Source: an uncultured beta proteobacterium | GTDB lineage: Bacteria > Pseudomonadota > Gammaproteobacteria > Burkholderiales > Burkholderiaceae_C | Assembly: GCA_903960915.1 (NCBI GenBank) | Contig: CAJCCO010000102.1 | Location: forward strand, 1-32,314 | Reading direction: 5' to 3' | Length of the DNA: 32,314 bases | Shown here: positions 1 to 8,540 of the stretch, piece after piece | Numbering within the stretch: the first letter of the stretch is position 1 | How the letters are laid out: each line of letters begins with the position of its first letter | The notes under the pieces: generated by a model | What the model saw: only the letters and a program-made list of their open reading frames with translations | The model's database searches: none | Told to the model about the DNA's origin: nothing | Program-made: the position numbers and the translations under genes

Positions 1-45
1 GCCACCAAAGCGCAGCGACAGGTTAGAGACCGAAAATACGCTCAT
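1..45 (-). CDS. livG: LivG-type ABC transporter ATP-binding protein, N-terminal fragment
   Basis: Only the first 15 codons lie in the window; the gene continues past base 1. The fragment reads MSVFSVSNLSLRFGG, the usual opening of LivG-type ATPases (a strand followed by the aromatic A-loop region, before the Walker A motif, which is outside). Its ATG overlaps the livM stop codon as ATGA, the normal coupling in livHMG operons. The product would energise import through LivH and LivM at the cytoplasmic face of the inner membrane. Identity rests on the short match plus gene order, so the family is likely but not proven. Confidence 0.7.
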   Translation of the reverse strand, partial: MSVFSVSNLSLRFGG

Positions 46-1118
46 TTGTAGCGCTCCGATTTCATGTAACTCTTGCCGCGTTTGAACATGTCCCGACGAT
101 AGAGCGGGAAGGTTTCAATAAATGTTCTGAACTTGATCCAGCGGCCATTGAGGCCTTTGGGTTCAAACAGAACAAACAAGGCCAACACCAACCCAAAGAC
201 AAAAGTTTCCAAACCAAATTGCTTGGAAATTTGATCGGGTAAGAAAGGTTTGATACGGGAGATGAAGGTGGGCAACATGCTGATCAACACAGCACCCAAA
301 ATGGCGCCGCGCACAGAGCCAAGCCCACCAATGGTGACCATCAGCACCAACTCCAGCGAGAGAATCAGGCCAAAGCCCTCGGGCGTCAGAAAGCCCACGT
401 GGTGCGCCAGCAATGCGCCCCCCAGTCCAGTAATCATGGCCGACACCACAAACGCCAACACCTTGTAGCCAGCCACCCAGATGCCCAGGCTGTAGGCTGC
501 TGCCTCGGAGTCCCGGATGCCCATAAAGGCGCGTCCGGTCTTGGCCCGCATCAGGTTCACCAGCCCCAACACCACCAACACCAGCATCACCAGGCAGAGG
601 TAGTAGAACGATTGCAATTTAGAAAAATCGACGCCCCCGATGACAGGGCTGTTGACGGTCATGCCATTGAATCCACCCGTGACACTTTTCCAACGGCCAA
701 TGACATGCTCGGTCAGTATTGCGAAGGCCAGTGTCACCATGGCCAGGTACAAGCCTGAGACCCGGATGGCGGGTAGCCCAATGACTAGCCCCACCAGACC
801 CGCCAAGCCCGCAGTCAAAACCAGTGACAACATGAAAGGCACATCGTGGCCTATAAACCAGCCATGCGCATAGGCGCCAATGGCAATGAAAGCCGAGTGC
901 CCCAAAGACACCTGACCGGTGTAACCCACCAGAACCATGAGCCCCAAACTGGCAATGCACATGATGAAGACGTAGGTGAGCTCACCCACAACAAATTTGG
1001 GCACAACCCAGGGGGCCAGGCAAAGCGCTATCAGCAGCAGGCCGTAAGCTACCTTGCCTGGGGCGTAGCGCAGCAGGGCGTGCCCGTCGCGGTAGCTGGT
1101 GTCGTAGTTAAATTTCAT
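42..1118 (-). CDS. livM: Branched-chain amino acid-type ABC transporter permease LivM
   Basis: A 358-residue polytopic inner-membrane protein with about nine to ten hydrophobic segments. It carries the LivM family signature GYTGQVSLGHSAFIAIGAYA near residues 65-84 and the permease EAA-like loop with GGLGSVRGAILGA near residues 264-276. LivM pairs with LivH to form the channel of a LIV (HAAT family) importer. The start is the ATG 15 nt after livH; the stop overlaps livG. HAAT transporters placed next to CoA-catabolic genes often carry aromatic or other carboxylic acids, so the true substrate may be linked to the catabolic operon upstream rather than leucine. That link is inferred from position only. 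Confidence 0.9.
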   Translation of the reverse strand: MKFNYDTSYRDGHALLRYAPGKVAYGLLLIALCLAPWVVPKFVVGELTYVFIMCIASLGLMVLVGYTGQVSLGHSAFIAIGAYAHGWFIGHDVPFMLSLVLTAGLAGLVGLVIGLPAIRVSGLYLAMVTLAFAILTEHVIGRWKSVTGGFNGMTVNSPVIGGVDFSKLQSFYYLCLVMLVLVVLGLVNLMRAKTGRAFMGIRDSEAAAYSLGIWVAGYKVLAFVVSAMITGLGGALLAHHVGFLTPEGFGLILSLELVLMVTIGGLGSVRGAILGAVLISMLPTFISRIKPFLPDQISKQFGLETFVFGLVLALFVLFEPKGLNGRWIKFRTFIETFPLYRRDMFKRGKSYMKSERYK

Positions 1119-1133
1119 GCTGCAATTCGGCTT

Positions 1134-2018
1134 TCAAACCCGTCGCCCGTGGGCTTCGCCAAGCAGGCCGTGCGGCCACAAAATAAGTACACCAATCAAC
1201 ACCAGGTAAGCCATGGCATCTTTAAAACCATCAGGCAGGTAGACCCCAGAAAACTGCTCGATGATGCCCAGCAGCAGGCCGCCCAGAATGGCTCCCGGCA
1301 CGCTGCCGAAACCGCCAAGAACGAGGGCTGCCAAAGCTTTCAGCACAACAATCCACAGGCCAATGTCAACCAAAGCAATGGGGGCCAGCAACAAGCCGCA
1401 AATGGCAGCAATACCGCCAGAAATACCCCACACCATGGAGGTGATGCGCTTGACGCGAATGCCGCTCAGATAAGCGGCCAGTTGATTTTGTGAAGCCGCT
1501 TGAATAGATGTACCTAACTGCGTTTTTTTGAGAAACCAAAACAGCAGCAAAGTTATGACCAGTGATGCACCCACAATGACCAGGCTCAGGTCGTTGATGA
1601 CCAGGGTGCCTACCTGTGTTTTTTGTCCGGTCCAGGGGGTTGGATAGGTGCGGGAATCAGGGCCAAAGAACATGCTGACCAAGCCGCGCAACATGAACGC
1701 GATGGCGATGGTGAGCATCACGCCCGCAAACTGTGGCTGTCCCACAATCAGGCGCATGACCCGGGCATCGATCAGCCAGCTTAGCGCGCTGGCCAGCAAC
1801 ACGGTGCCCAGGGTAGCCAGCCAGAAAGGCCAACCCAGGCCCACGATCAGCCCCCAGCCCACAAAGGAGGAGGCCATCAGCACATCACCATGCGCAAAAT
1901 TGAGCACCTCGGTGGCCTTGTAGGTCAAGACCAGTCCCAAGGCGACCAAGGCATAGATGGAGCCAATGGCAATGCCATTCAGCGCCAATTGAATCAACTG
2001 GGAGCTACCTTCGCTCAT
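1134..2018 (-). CDS. livH: Branched-chain amino acid-type ABC transporter permease LivH
   Basis: A 294-residue inner-membrane permease with about eight hydrophobic segments. The N-terminal stretch LALNGIAIGSIYALVALGL followed by YKATEVLNFAHGDVLM is the LivH family signature, and GGFGSVPGAILGGLLLG near residues 235-251 is the conserved loop that docks on the ATPase. It is the first gene of the livHMG block, with a 202-nt gap separating it from the thiolase gene upstream, so it may have its own promoter or be reached by readthrough. The start ATG has only a weak GGTGAT-like ribosome site. No periplasmic binding protein gene is visible; it may lie beyond base 1. Confidence 0.9.
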   Translation of the reverse strand: MSEGSSQLIQLALNGIAIGSIYALVALGLVLTYKATEVLNFAHGDVLMASSFVGWGLIVGLGWPFWLATLGTVLLASALSWLIDARVMRLIVGQPQFAGVMLTIAIAFMLRGLVSMFFGPDSRTYPTPWTGQKTQVGTLVINDLSLVIVGASLVITLLLFWFLKKTQLGTSIQAASQNQLAAYLSGIRVKRITSMVWGISGGIAAICGLLLAPIALVDIGLWIVVLKALAALVLGGFGSVPGAILGGLLLGIIEQFSGVYLPDGFKDAMAYLVLIGVLILWPHGLLGEAHGRRV

Positions 2019-2220
2019 TGGATCACCCGGTTTTGCATCAAGATCCTTCGGTCAATGCTGGCAAAAAACGCTTCATTCGGCAGACAAAAAATCATCGTCT
2101 GGGTGAGGCAAGTCTTATCCTTACACATCTAATCCTTATCGTCTAGTTAAGAAAGTTAAAAAAACAAAAATCTAGGGTAAACACGGGTATTTCAGGTTTG
2201 TCGAGTCAATAATTTCTTAC
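2019..2220. other. Intergenic gap between thiolase and livH
   Basis: This 202-nt gap has no supportable gene. It is more AT-rich than the flanks. On the minus strand it contains two near-identical 11-nt units, TAAGGATAAGA and TAAGGATTAGA, at 2113-2123 and 2128-2138 (15-bp period). I see no GC-rich hairpin with a T run, so no intrinsic terminator is supported after the thiolase gene and readthrough into livH remains possible. Confidence 0.4.
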
Positions 2221-3438
2221 TCAAGCGGCGGCAAGAGACTCAATCACCATGGCACTGGCCACCCCGGCAGCGCCGCAAATGGCGATGCAACCCAAGCGGG
2301 CCTGGCGCCGCTCCAGTTCATCCAGCAGCACGCTGATGAGGGCCGCACCTGTGCAGCCCATGGCATGACCTATAGCGATGGCGCCACCATTCACATTGAC
2401 GCGCGCTGCGTCCAGGGTCATGTCTTCCATGAAGTGCAAGGCCATGGCGGCAAACCCTTCGTTAATTTCAAACAGGTCTATGTCTTGCGCCTGGAGGCCC
2501 GCTCTGGCAATCGCCAAGCGAGCCGCTGGCACTGTGCCGGTCAGGGCCAGCCGGCGGTCAGAACCGCAGTCGGCCATGCCCAGAATACGGGCGCGTGGCC
2601 GCAACTGGTTGCGTGCCAGCGCTGCGCTGCTGCCCATCAGAACCGCAGCCGCTGCATCGGCCATGGCTGGCGAGTTGCCGGCGTGGTGGTGGTGTTCTAT
2701 GGCGTTCAGTTGGAGGTGGCGGCAGAGTTGCGCATCCCAGCCCGACGCACCGCCCTTGGCGCCCCATTGCGCAAAGGCCGGTTGCATGGCTGAGAGCGAT
2801 TCAACCGTGGTGGCGGGGCGAATGTTTTCATCACGGTCCAGCAGCAACTGACCCTCGCTGTCGTGCACCGCCACCATGGACGGGCTGGCTGCGCGCGAGG
2901 CCGCCGCGGCCGCGCGCTGCTGAGAGCTGGCGGCGTAGCTGTCGAGCATCTGGCGGCTGTAACCGCGCTGTGTGGCAATGGCGTCAGCAGCAATGCCAAT
3001 GGGCACCAGTCCCGCTTGCACCTGCAATTCCAGGTCGTGAGTAAGCGGGCCCTGGTCACTGCCCATGGGCACGCGCGACATCATCTCTAGGCCACCGCCT
3101 ACCGTCAACGTGTCGCCATAAAGCGCCTGCAGGGCCGCCAAATTGGCCGCCGACAAGCCGGATGCGCAGTAGCGGTTCAGGGTGACGGCGGACACCTGAT
3201 CGCTCCAGCCCGCCAGCGGCAAGGCCAGCGTGCCAACACTGGCGCCTTGCTCGCCGGTCTGCGAGACACAGCCAAACAGGGCATCGCTGACTTGGCCGGT
3301 GTCTACCCCGGTGCGGCTAGCCAGGGCGCGCAGTGACTGGGCCAATAAATGGGCGGGCTTCAGTGAGCGCAGGCTGCCCTTGTCATTTCCCTTGCCCCGG
3401 GGTGTGCGTACGGCGTCGGCAATATAGGCGTGGTTCAT
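2221..3438 (-). CDS. Acetyl-CoA acetyltransferase-type thiolase
   Basis: A 405-residue degradative/biosynthetic thiolase (usual length about 390-400). The acylated cysteine is C91 in LNRYCASGLS, the NEGFA motif is at 326-330 (family NEAFA), the catalytic His is H358 in GGAIAIGHAMG, and the C-terminal catalytic cysteine is C388 in ICGAAGVA, where the family normally has CxGGG. It would catalyse the last, CoA-dependent C-C cleavage of a beta-oxidation-type pathway in the cytoplasm. The start chosen is the ATG that shares one base with the upstream SDR stop (TGATG); a TTG codon one triplet earlier is less likely. It is the last gene of the 13-gene operon, translationally coupled to the SDR. Confidence 0.88.
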   Translation of the reverse strand: MNHAYIADAVRTPRGKGNDKGSLRSLKPAHLLAQSLRALASRTGVDTGQVSDALFGCVSQTGEQGASVGTLALPLAGWSDQVSAVTLNRYCASGLSAANLAALQALYGDTLTVGGGLEMMSRVPMGSDQGPLTHDLELQVQAGLVPIGIAADAIATQRGYSRQMLDSYAASSQQRAAAAASRAASPSMVAVHDSEGQLLLDRDENIRPATTVESLSAMQPAFAQWGAKGGASGWDAQLCRHLQLNAIEHHHHAGNSPAMADAAAAVLMGSSAALARNQLRPRARILGMADCGSDRRLALTGTVPAARLAIARAGLQAQDIDLFEINEGFAAMALHFMEDMTLDAARVNVNGGAIAIGHAMGCTGAALISVLLDELERRQARLGCIAICGAAGVASAMVIESLAAA

Positions 3439-4340
3439 CAAGTGTTCTCGGTAGTGGGGTCAATTTCTTGGAGGAATTGGGCAAAAGACGCACTGGCGCT
3501 GGCGTACGCCTGGCGCGGCAAGGTGTGCAACTGCGCCAGCTGGGCCTCCAGTTGCGCGGCATCCAATGCGAGTGCGGCACTCTCTGCGGTGTCTGCGCGT
3601 CGAACGAAGCCTGCGCCACTCACCAGCACCTCACCGCTGCAACTGCAGGCGGGGCTCGCCAGCCACCCGACCAGTGGCGCCACCAGCGCGGGGTCAAACA
3701 ACTCGGCCATGCCCTCGGCCATGTAGGGCGCCGTCATTTGGGAATAGCCGTAAGGGGCAATGGCATTCACCCTGACACCCTGGCGCTTGCCTTCCAGCGC
3801 CAGCGCCCGCATGAGACCAATGACCGCCGCCTTGGCGGCGCTGTAGGCAGACTGGCCGTGGTTGGCATACAGACCGGCGCTGGACGTGGTGAGAATCACC
3901 CGCCCATAACCTTGTTCGAGAAGCTGCGGCCACAGCGCGTGCAGCAGGTTCAAGTTGCCAAAAAAGCTGGTGTCAAAGACGGCGCGAAAATCAGCCAGGC
4001 TTTGCTTGGCAAAGCTGCTGGCCTTGTCGATGCCAGCATTGGCCACCACAATGTCCACGCCGCCCAACTTGGCCATAAGGTCTTCTTGCATCTGCAGCCC
4101 GCTGTCGGGCTGGCTGACGTCGCACCAGTTGGCATAAGCCTCGCCTCCCGCCGCCCGAATAGCGTCTACGGTTTCCTGGGCAGAAGTTTGCGCATCGCTT
4201 TGTCCGGCGTGCCGGCGGTTGTTCACCAGTACCCGCGCGCCCTGGCTGGCCAAATACAGCGCGTAGGCGCGCCCCAGCCCTTTGCCTGCACCAGTCACTA
4301 CGGCGCGTTGTCCGCGCAGGTTGCCGCTGGCAAGAGTCAC
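3438..4340 (-). CDS. Short-chain dehydrogenase/reductase (hydroxyacyl-CoA dehydrogenase-like)
   Basis: A 300-residue classical SDR with a C-terminal extension of about 50 residues beyond the usual 250. The Rossmann cofactor motif TGAGKGLG is at 16-23, NAG at 101-103, and the catalytic set is N129, S153, Y166, K170 (YSAAK). The shape resembles the (3R)-hydroxyacyl-CoA dehydrogenase part of multifunctional enzyme type 2, which fits its coupling to a thiolase gene, but that subfamily call is tentative. The start is GTG: its GTGA overlaps the TGA of the DUF1295 gene by 4 nt. A longer reading frame to 4529 exists but would run inside the neighbour and lacks SDR sequence, so it was rejected. Its stop overlaps the thiolase ATG. 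Confidence 0.87.
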   Translation of the reverse strand: MTLASGNLRGQRAVVTGAGKGLGRAYALYLASQGARVLVNNRRHAGQSDAQTSAQETVDAIRAAGGEAYANWCDVSQPDSGLQMQEDLMAKLGGVDIVVANAGIDKASSFAKQSLADFRAVFDTSFFGNLNLLHALWPQLLEQGYGRVILTTSSAGLYANHGQSAYSAAKAAVIGLMRALALEGKRQGVRVNAIAPYGYSQMTAPYMAEGMAELFDPALVAPLVGWLASPACSCSGEVLVSGAGFVRRADTAESAALALDAAQLEAQLAQLHTLPRQAYASASASFAQFLQEIDPTTENT

Positions 4341-5293
4341 GGTTTGCCCCAGGGGAAAAAACTGGGGACGCGCGCCATGTAGTCGGCATAGCTCGGTTTG
4401 TTTTTGGCCAGGTAGCGTTCTTGCATGGGCGTGGCCGATCCCCGGCTCATGAACCAAGTGACATACCAGGGGCACACCAGGGCAATCCAGCCCAAGGGGT
4501 GTACCAGGGCCAGCGCACCAAAGCTCCACCAGATCGTGGCCTCACCAAAGTAGTTGGGGTGGCGCGTCAGACTCCAAAGGCCGGTGTCGAGCACTGTGCT
4601 GCGGTCGGTGCGGTTTCGTTTGAAACGAACCAGTTGCAGGTCGCCCACCACCTGAAAATAAAAGCCGATAGCAAACAAAATAATCGCCAGGCCGTGCGGC
4701 CAGCTCAGGGTGGACGGGCCTACCGATACGGCAAAGATCAGGCCCAGTGACCACATCCAAACCGTCACGCCCTGGAGGGTGAACACCTGGAAAAAGCTCC
4801 ACCACCACCAGTGGGGGCCAAAGCGCCGGCGCCACGCTGCGTAGCGGCCGTCTTCTTGTTTGTGTCCCCGGTTGCGCACCCAGATGTAAATCGACATGCG
4901 CAGACTCCACAGCGCCACCAGGGCCGCGACCACACACTCGTGGGGTGACCAGGTGCCCCGCGCAGCCAGCAGCACCAGAACCGGCACCGAGGCGGCAAGC
5001 GGATAGAACACATCCATGATGCCGCCGTCACGCGTTGCCAGGCTGATCAACCAGACCACAGTGAGCAAGGCCCAACTGATGAGGCCGGCGTGAATGTACA
5101 GACTCAAAAAGTTGTAAGCAGGGTGGCTGGCATCCATCAACAACCAGGCAGCCCCCACCACAAACGCTGTCAGCGGATAGACAAATTCGCGCGGCGTGCC
5201 CACGCGCAGTTCCGGTCGGCGTCGAAACACCAGCAAGCCTGCCATCCAGATCAGCCACAGCATGGCAACAAGAAGCGTCAGGTTGTTTTTCAT
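4337..5293 (-). CDS. DUF1295 / steroid 5-alpha-reductase-like integral membrane protein
   Basis: A 318-residue inner-membrane protein with about eight hydrophobic segments. The C-terminal half matches the DUF1295/ICMT-like fold: EDGRYAAWRRRFG near 147-159 and the NADPH/cofactor-site motif TRHPNYFGE at 243-251. Relatives include steroid 5-alpha-reductases and isoprenylcysteine methyltransferases, so either double-bond reduction or methyl transfer is possible. In an operon that breaks down a hydrophobic substrate, reduction of an enone or alkene is the more natural guess, but it is inference. The start ATG has a GAGG ribosome site just upstream; it follows the oxygenase 1 gene by 18 nt and overlaps the SDR start by 4 nt. 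Confidence 0.8.
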   Translation of the reverse strand: MKNNLTLLVAMLWLIWMAGLLVFRRRPELRVGTPREFVYPLTAFVVGAAWLLMDASHPAYNFLSLYIHAGLISWALLTVVWLISLATRDGGIMDVFYPLAASVPVLVLLAARGTWSPHECVVAALVALWSLRMSIYIWVRNRGHKQEDGRYAAWRRRFGPHWWWWSFFQVFTLQGVTVWMWSLGLIFAVSVGPSTLSWPHGLAIILFAIGFYFQVVGDLQLVRFKRNRTDRSTVLDTGLWSLTRHPNYFGEATIWWSFGALALVHPLGWIALVCPWYVTWFMSRGSATPMQERYLAKNKPSYADYMARVPSFFPWGKP

Positions 5294-5311
5294 GAGGTCC
5301 TCTTTTTGGAG

Positions 5312-6778
5312 TTACGAGCGATGAAGATCCGAGCCATTGGCCCAGCAGGAATGGGTGCCACTGCACAATTTATGCGGCAGTTCAATGCGGCAAACCGGCC
5401 CTTTTGAAAACTGTTTGCAGTCGATCAGCAGAACTTCTGAGCGTTGCGTGTTCTCGTTGGTGATGAAGGTGACGAGGTAGCCGTCGTCCTCATCTTTGGC
5501 ATTGAGGCGAGGCGCAAAGGGTGCCTCACTGGCGAACTGGCCCGGCGGCAATTGAATCTGCCACGAGGCGCCGGTTTGCAGGTCGTGTTTGACATAGCCG
5601 TCAAACAGAAACCAGCCTGGCACCTGCACCGCGCTGTAGGCGTAACGGTAGTGGCGCCCCGCATAGCCTTGGTTGATCATGCCGAATTCAAGCGTCCGAT
5701 CGTCCAGCCGTTGTTCAGTGGTTTTGCCAGTTGTGAGGTTGAAGCGCCAGCGGTGCAGGCGGGTCTTCATCTTGTACTGGTCCAGGTAGGACATCATGCG
5801 TTCGTACCCTTTGGGCGCCCCATCAAAGTTCTTGGGCTCGGGTTCGTCCTGAAAGTAGCCGTCCAGCACAATGTCGTCGCCTTCTTCGTAGGCGTTGAGA
5901 AAGTGCAGGACAAACGTGGGCGCGGCCTCAAACCAGCGGATGTCAGCCGACTGGCCACGCCGGGGAATGATGGCAAAGCGGGACGGCTGATCGGCATGGA
6001 ACTTCACCACATGCTTGCCTTCCTTCAACAACTCTGGATCCCAGTAAAGCGGAAAGTCATTCAGGATGGCGTAGTTTTCACTGAAGCACATGTCGTGCGG
6101 CAGGCGTGGACCGGGCAGGGGGATGGGCACGTAATGCACCAGCTTGTCATGCCGATCCACCACCCCGTAGTGCATGTAAGGCGCGTGTTTGGAGTAGTTG
6201 AAAAAAAGCATCTCGCCGGTGGCCTCGTCCACTTTCATGTGGGCCGAGATGCCGTCCAAAGGCGACCAGGCTGGAATTCCCAGTTGCTCCAGCGTGAAGG
6301 GGTCCATGCGGTAGCCTTCGCCACACTGGTAATAAGAGGTGAGTGCCTTGCCGGCATGCACCACCACATCGGTGCTGGAGGCGTCTTTGATGGACCCATG
6401 CGCGCCCCAACCGGGTCGGCTGGAGAGGGCCGGGTTTTCCATCAGACCGGCCCACAGGCGTTTTCCTGCCTCCATTTCGGCGCTCAGCCCTTTGGTTTGC
6501 ACAAAGCGGTTGCGGTAGGCAACTTCGCCGTTTTTGAAACTGATCATGTGCACCATGCCATCGCCGTCAAACGGGTGGTAGCGCCCGATGGACTGGTACA
6601 CCGGGTTCTGCGTGTTGCGCAAATAAATACCGTCAATATCTTTCGGAATTTCGCCTTCCAAAACGGGCATCTGGGTGGCGTTAACTTCTTCCAGCAGCGG
6701 AGTCCAGGCCCCTTGAAGGTAGGGGTGGTCGCTGGGCTGAATGTCACTGTCAAGGCGTCTGATGAACTCGGTGGGCAT
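5312..6778 (-). CDS. Carotenoid oxygenase family dioxygenase 1 (carotenoid/lignostilbene cleavage type)
   Basis: A 488-residue member of the RPE65/carotenoid cleavage oxygenase family, a seven-bladed propeller with a non-heme Fe(II) that splits an alkene into two carbonyls using O2. The four Fe ligands are readable: H180 (ISAHMK), H228 (LPHDM), H292 (VLHFLN) and H476 (GTHSCW). Other family marks are GRYHPFDGDGMVH near 65-77 and EAPFAPR near 418-424. HAGKALT at 141-147 keeps the Lys used by stilbene cleavers. The start is the ATG with AAGGA 7 nt upstream; a TTG two codons earlier was not chosen. It shares an operon with a diverged paralogue (oxygenase 2). A shuffled C-terminus (GTHSCW instead of GFHGxW) is a mild oddity. 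Substrate unknown. Confidence 0.92.
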   Translation of the reverse strand: MPTEFIRRLDSDIQPSDHPYLQGAWTPLLEEVNATQMPVLEGEIPKDIDGIYLRNTQNPVYQSIGRYHPFDGDGMVHMISFKNGEVAYRNRFVQTKGLSAEMEAGKRLWAGLMENPALSSRPGWGAHGSIKDASSTDVVVHAGKALTSYYQCGEGYRMDPFTLEQLGIPAWSPLDGISAHMKVDEATGEMLFFNYSKHAPYMHYGVVDRHDKLVHYVPIPLPGPRLPHDMCFSENYAILNDFPLYWDPELLKEGKHVVKFHADQPSRFAIIPRRGQSADIRWFEAAPTFVLHFLNAYEEGDDIVLDGYFQDEPEPKNFDGAPKGYERMMSYLDQYKMKTRLHRWRFNLTTGKTTEQRLDDRTLEFGMINQGYAGRHYRYAYSAVQVPGWFLFDGYVKHDLQTGASWQIQLPPGQFASEAPFAPRLNAKDEDDGYLVTFITNENTQRSEVLLIDCKQFSKGPVCRIELPHKLCSGTHSCWANGSDLHRS

Positions 6779-6798
6779 GATCAATCCTTGGTGAAAAA

Positions 6799-7743
6799 TT
6801 AATGCGCATGAAAAGAAACTTGCCAGGGCAGTAGCGGCTCAAGGCACGCGCTGCACGTAACACGGGGCACAAACGGTTTGCCACAGGCTTTGTGGACAGG
6901 GCGAATAGAACTGGGCTGGTGCAGAAAATCGCGGCTGGCCCAGGTCGAGAAGCACACGAGATAGCCAAATAAATCGCGGCTGGCCGGGGTTAGCCGGTAG
7001 ATGAAACGTCGCGCATCTTTCAGATCGGTTTGTGCCAGCAGCAGGCCCTCATCCACCATGGCGCTGAGTCGGCGTGCCAGCACGCTGCTCGCAATGCCCA
7101 GCACATGACCGATCTGGTCAAAATGATGACAACCCAGCACCACAGCCGTCACGATGAGCAGTGTCCAGCGGTCTACCCGCATGCCCAGTCCCTTGCTGCT
7201 GCTGTGCAGGGTCTCCACGCGGGCACTGCGCGTGGATTCTGCTTGGTCGTCCAGCAGGGCAGTCACTGGCTTCAGCGTGAAATGGAGGTCGTTCATACCG
7301 GCCTTGGCATCGCACGCCGAACAGGTGAGCACCGGCACGAACGCGTGGCCGCAGGTCTTGTGAAAGAGCTGACTGGGCAGCACATCAGCATGGCTTCCCC
7401 AGCGCCTCTCCCACATCCAGATCATCAGCACTTGGTCATAGAGTTTCAGGCCGGCTTGCGTTAGGTGGTAGCCATGGCGCAGTGGGCGCTCCTGGTAGGG
7501 CCGCTGTTGCAACAAACCCATGGTCAGCAGTTGCTGCAGGCGTTTGGTCAGGGTGGCGCGAGAAATGCCGAGCAGGCTGATCCAGTCCTCAAACTTGCGC
7601 AAGCCCATGAAAGCGCCCATCAAAATCTCAGCGGTCCAGCGGTCTCCCCGCACGCGCAAGCCATGGCTCAGCGTGCTGCTGCGTAATGCCAGGCGCATCA
7701 GCTCAATGTCAGGCGGTGGGTTGAGCGCAATTGCGGTTGTCAT
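6799..7743 (-). CDS. Tandem HxlR-family transcriptional regulator
   Basis: A 314-residue protein made of two HxlR-type winged-helix units; most HxlR proteins have one unit of about 110-150 residues and act as dimers. Unit 1 spans about 20-145 and unit 2 about 180-301, each with a recognition segment (GISRATLTKRLQQL; GIASSVLARRLSAM) and each followed by the same H-x2-C-x9-C-x2-C pattern (H128, C131, C141, C144; H284, C287, C297, C300), a plausible metal site. The start is the ATG 14 nt after the SDR stop; the in-frame region upstream overlaps the SDR and has no regulator sequence. Sitting mid-operon, it probably controls its own cluster, perhaps at the palindrome beside the 16.9-kb promoter. 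Activator or repressor cannot be told. Confidence 0.85.
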   Translation of the reverse strand: MTTAIALNPPPDIELMRLALRSSTLSHGLRVRGDRWTAEILMGAFMGLRKFEDWISLLGISRATLTKRLQQLLTMGLLQQRPYQERPLRHGYHLTQAGLKLYDQVLMIWMWERRWGSHADVLPSQLFHKTCGHAFVPVLTCSACDAKAGMNDLHFTLKPVTALLDDQAESTRSARVETLHSSSKGLGMRVDRWTLLIVTAVVLGCHHFDQIGHVLGIASSVLARRLSAMVDEGLLLAQTDLKDARRFIYRLTPASRDLFGYLVCFSTWASRDFLHQPSSIRPVHKACGKPFVPRVTCSACLEPLLPWQVSFHAH

Positions 7744-7757
7744 GGCGTGCCGTGGGC

Positions 7758-8540
7758 TTACATGCCACGCAAGTGGTTGCCACCATCCACCGGCAGCACA
7801 ATGCCATTGACGTAGCTGGAGGCGGCACTGGCCAAAAACAGCAACGCGCCTTCCAGTTCTGGGGCTTCGCCCATGCGCCGGGTCACACTGAGGTCGAAAT
7901 AGTGACTGCCGTGTTCTTGCTCGAACTGCGCTGTGAACGGCGTGCGAAACAAACCTGGCGCCAGACAGTTGACCCGAATACCGCGTGGCCACAACTCCAT
8001 GGCCATGCTTTTGGTCAGGTGCATCAGCGCGGCCTTGCTGCTGGCATAGGCACTGACCGAGGGCTGAACCGTGAGCCCCAGCGTGGAGGCTACCTGGATG
8101 ATGTTGCCGGGTCGCTTGTGCGCCAGCAAGCGTTGAACCGCTGCCTGGCTGACACGCTCAGCCCCCAGCAGGTTGGTTTGCAAGAGTTGCAGCCACTGCG
8201 CTTCTTGGTTGTTTCGCCATTTGTTGTTGAGTCCGATGCCGGCAAAGTTCACCACAATATCGGCCACCAAGCCGCGTTGGTCCAACTCGGCAAAGGCTTG
8301 CGCTACGCCGGCCGCGCTGCTGACATCCATCGCCACACTGTGCGCATCAAACCCCTGTGCCACCAGGCTTTGCGCCTGCGACTGCACCGCCTCCACCCGG
8401 CGTGCAGCACCAATGACCCGGGCCCCAGCCCGAGCCAGGCATTGAAACCCTTGCAAGCCCAGTCCGCTCGAGGCCCCCGTCACCAAGGCCGTGTGGCCCT
8501 GGAGTGAAAACAGCGAGAGCGCAGCCGGCAATTCAGCCAT
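7758..8540 (-). CDS. Short-chain dehydrogenase/reductase
   Basis: A 260-residue classical SDR. TGASSGLG at 21-28 binds NAD(P); the NAG motif appears as NFAGI at 98-102; catalytic residues are S152, Y165 and K169 (YASSK). The C-terminus ends in VLPVDGGNHLRGM, the typical DGG substrate-loop end. R47-R48 after the second strand hints at NADP preference, but this is weak. It would oxidise or reduce a hydroxyl/keto intermediate of the operon pathway. The start is the ATG within the last codons of the SCP-x thiolase gene (8-nt overlap), making it translationally coupled; the longer frame to 8555 adds only codons of the neighbour. Confidence 0.88.
   Translation of the reverse strand: MAELPAALSLFSLQGHTALVTGASSGLGLQGFQCLARAGARVIGAARRVEAVQSQAQSLVAQGFDAHSVAMDVSSAAGVAQAFAELDQRGLVADIVVNFAGIGLNNKWRNNQEAQWLQLLQTNLLGAERVSQAAVQRLLAHKRPGNIIQVASTLGLTVQPSVSAYASSKAALMHLTKSMAMELWPRGIRVNCLAPGLFRTPFTAQFEQEHGSHYFDLSVTRRMGEAPELEGALLFLASAASSYVNGIVLPVDGGNHLRGM

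Noticed and set aside
3333..4382. 349-codon plus-strand open frame
   Set aside because: Antisense to the SDR and thiolase genes; no domain or ribosome site pattern.
5444..6802. 452-codon plus-strand open frame
   Set aside because: It is fully antisense to carotenoid oxygenase 1, whose iron ligands and family motifs are intact; the translation is rich in His/Val/Gly without any recognisable domain.
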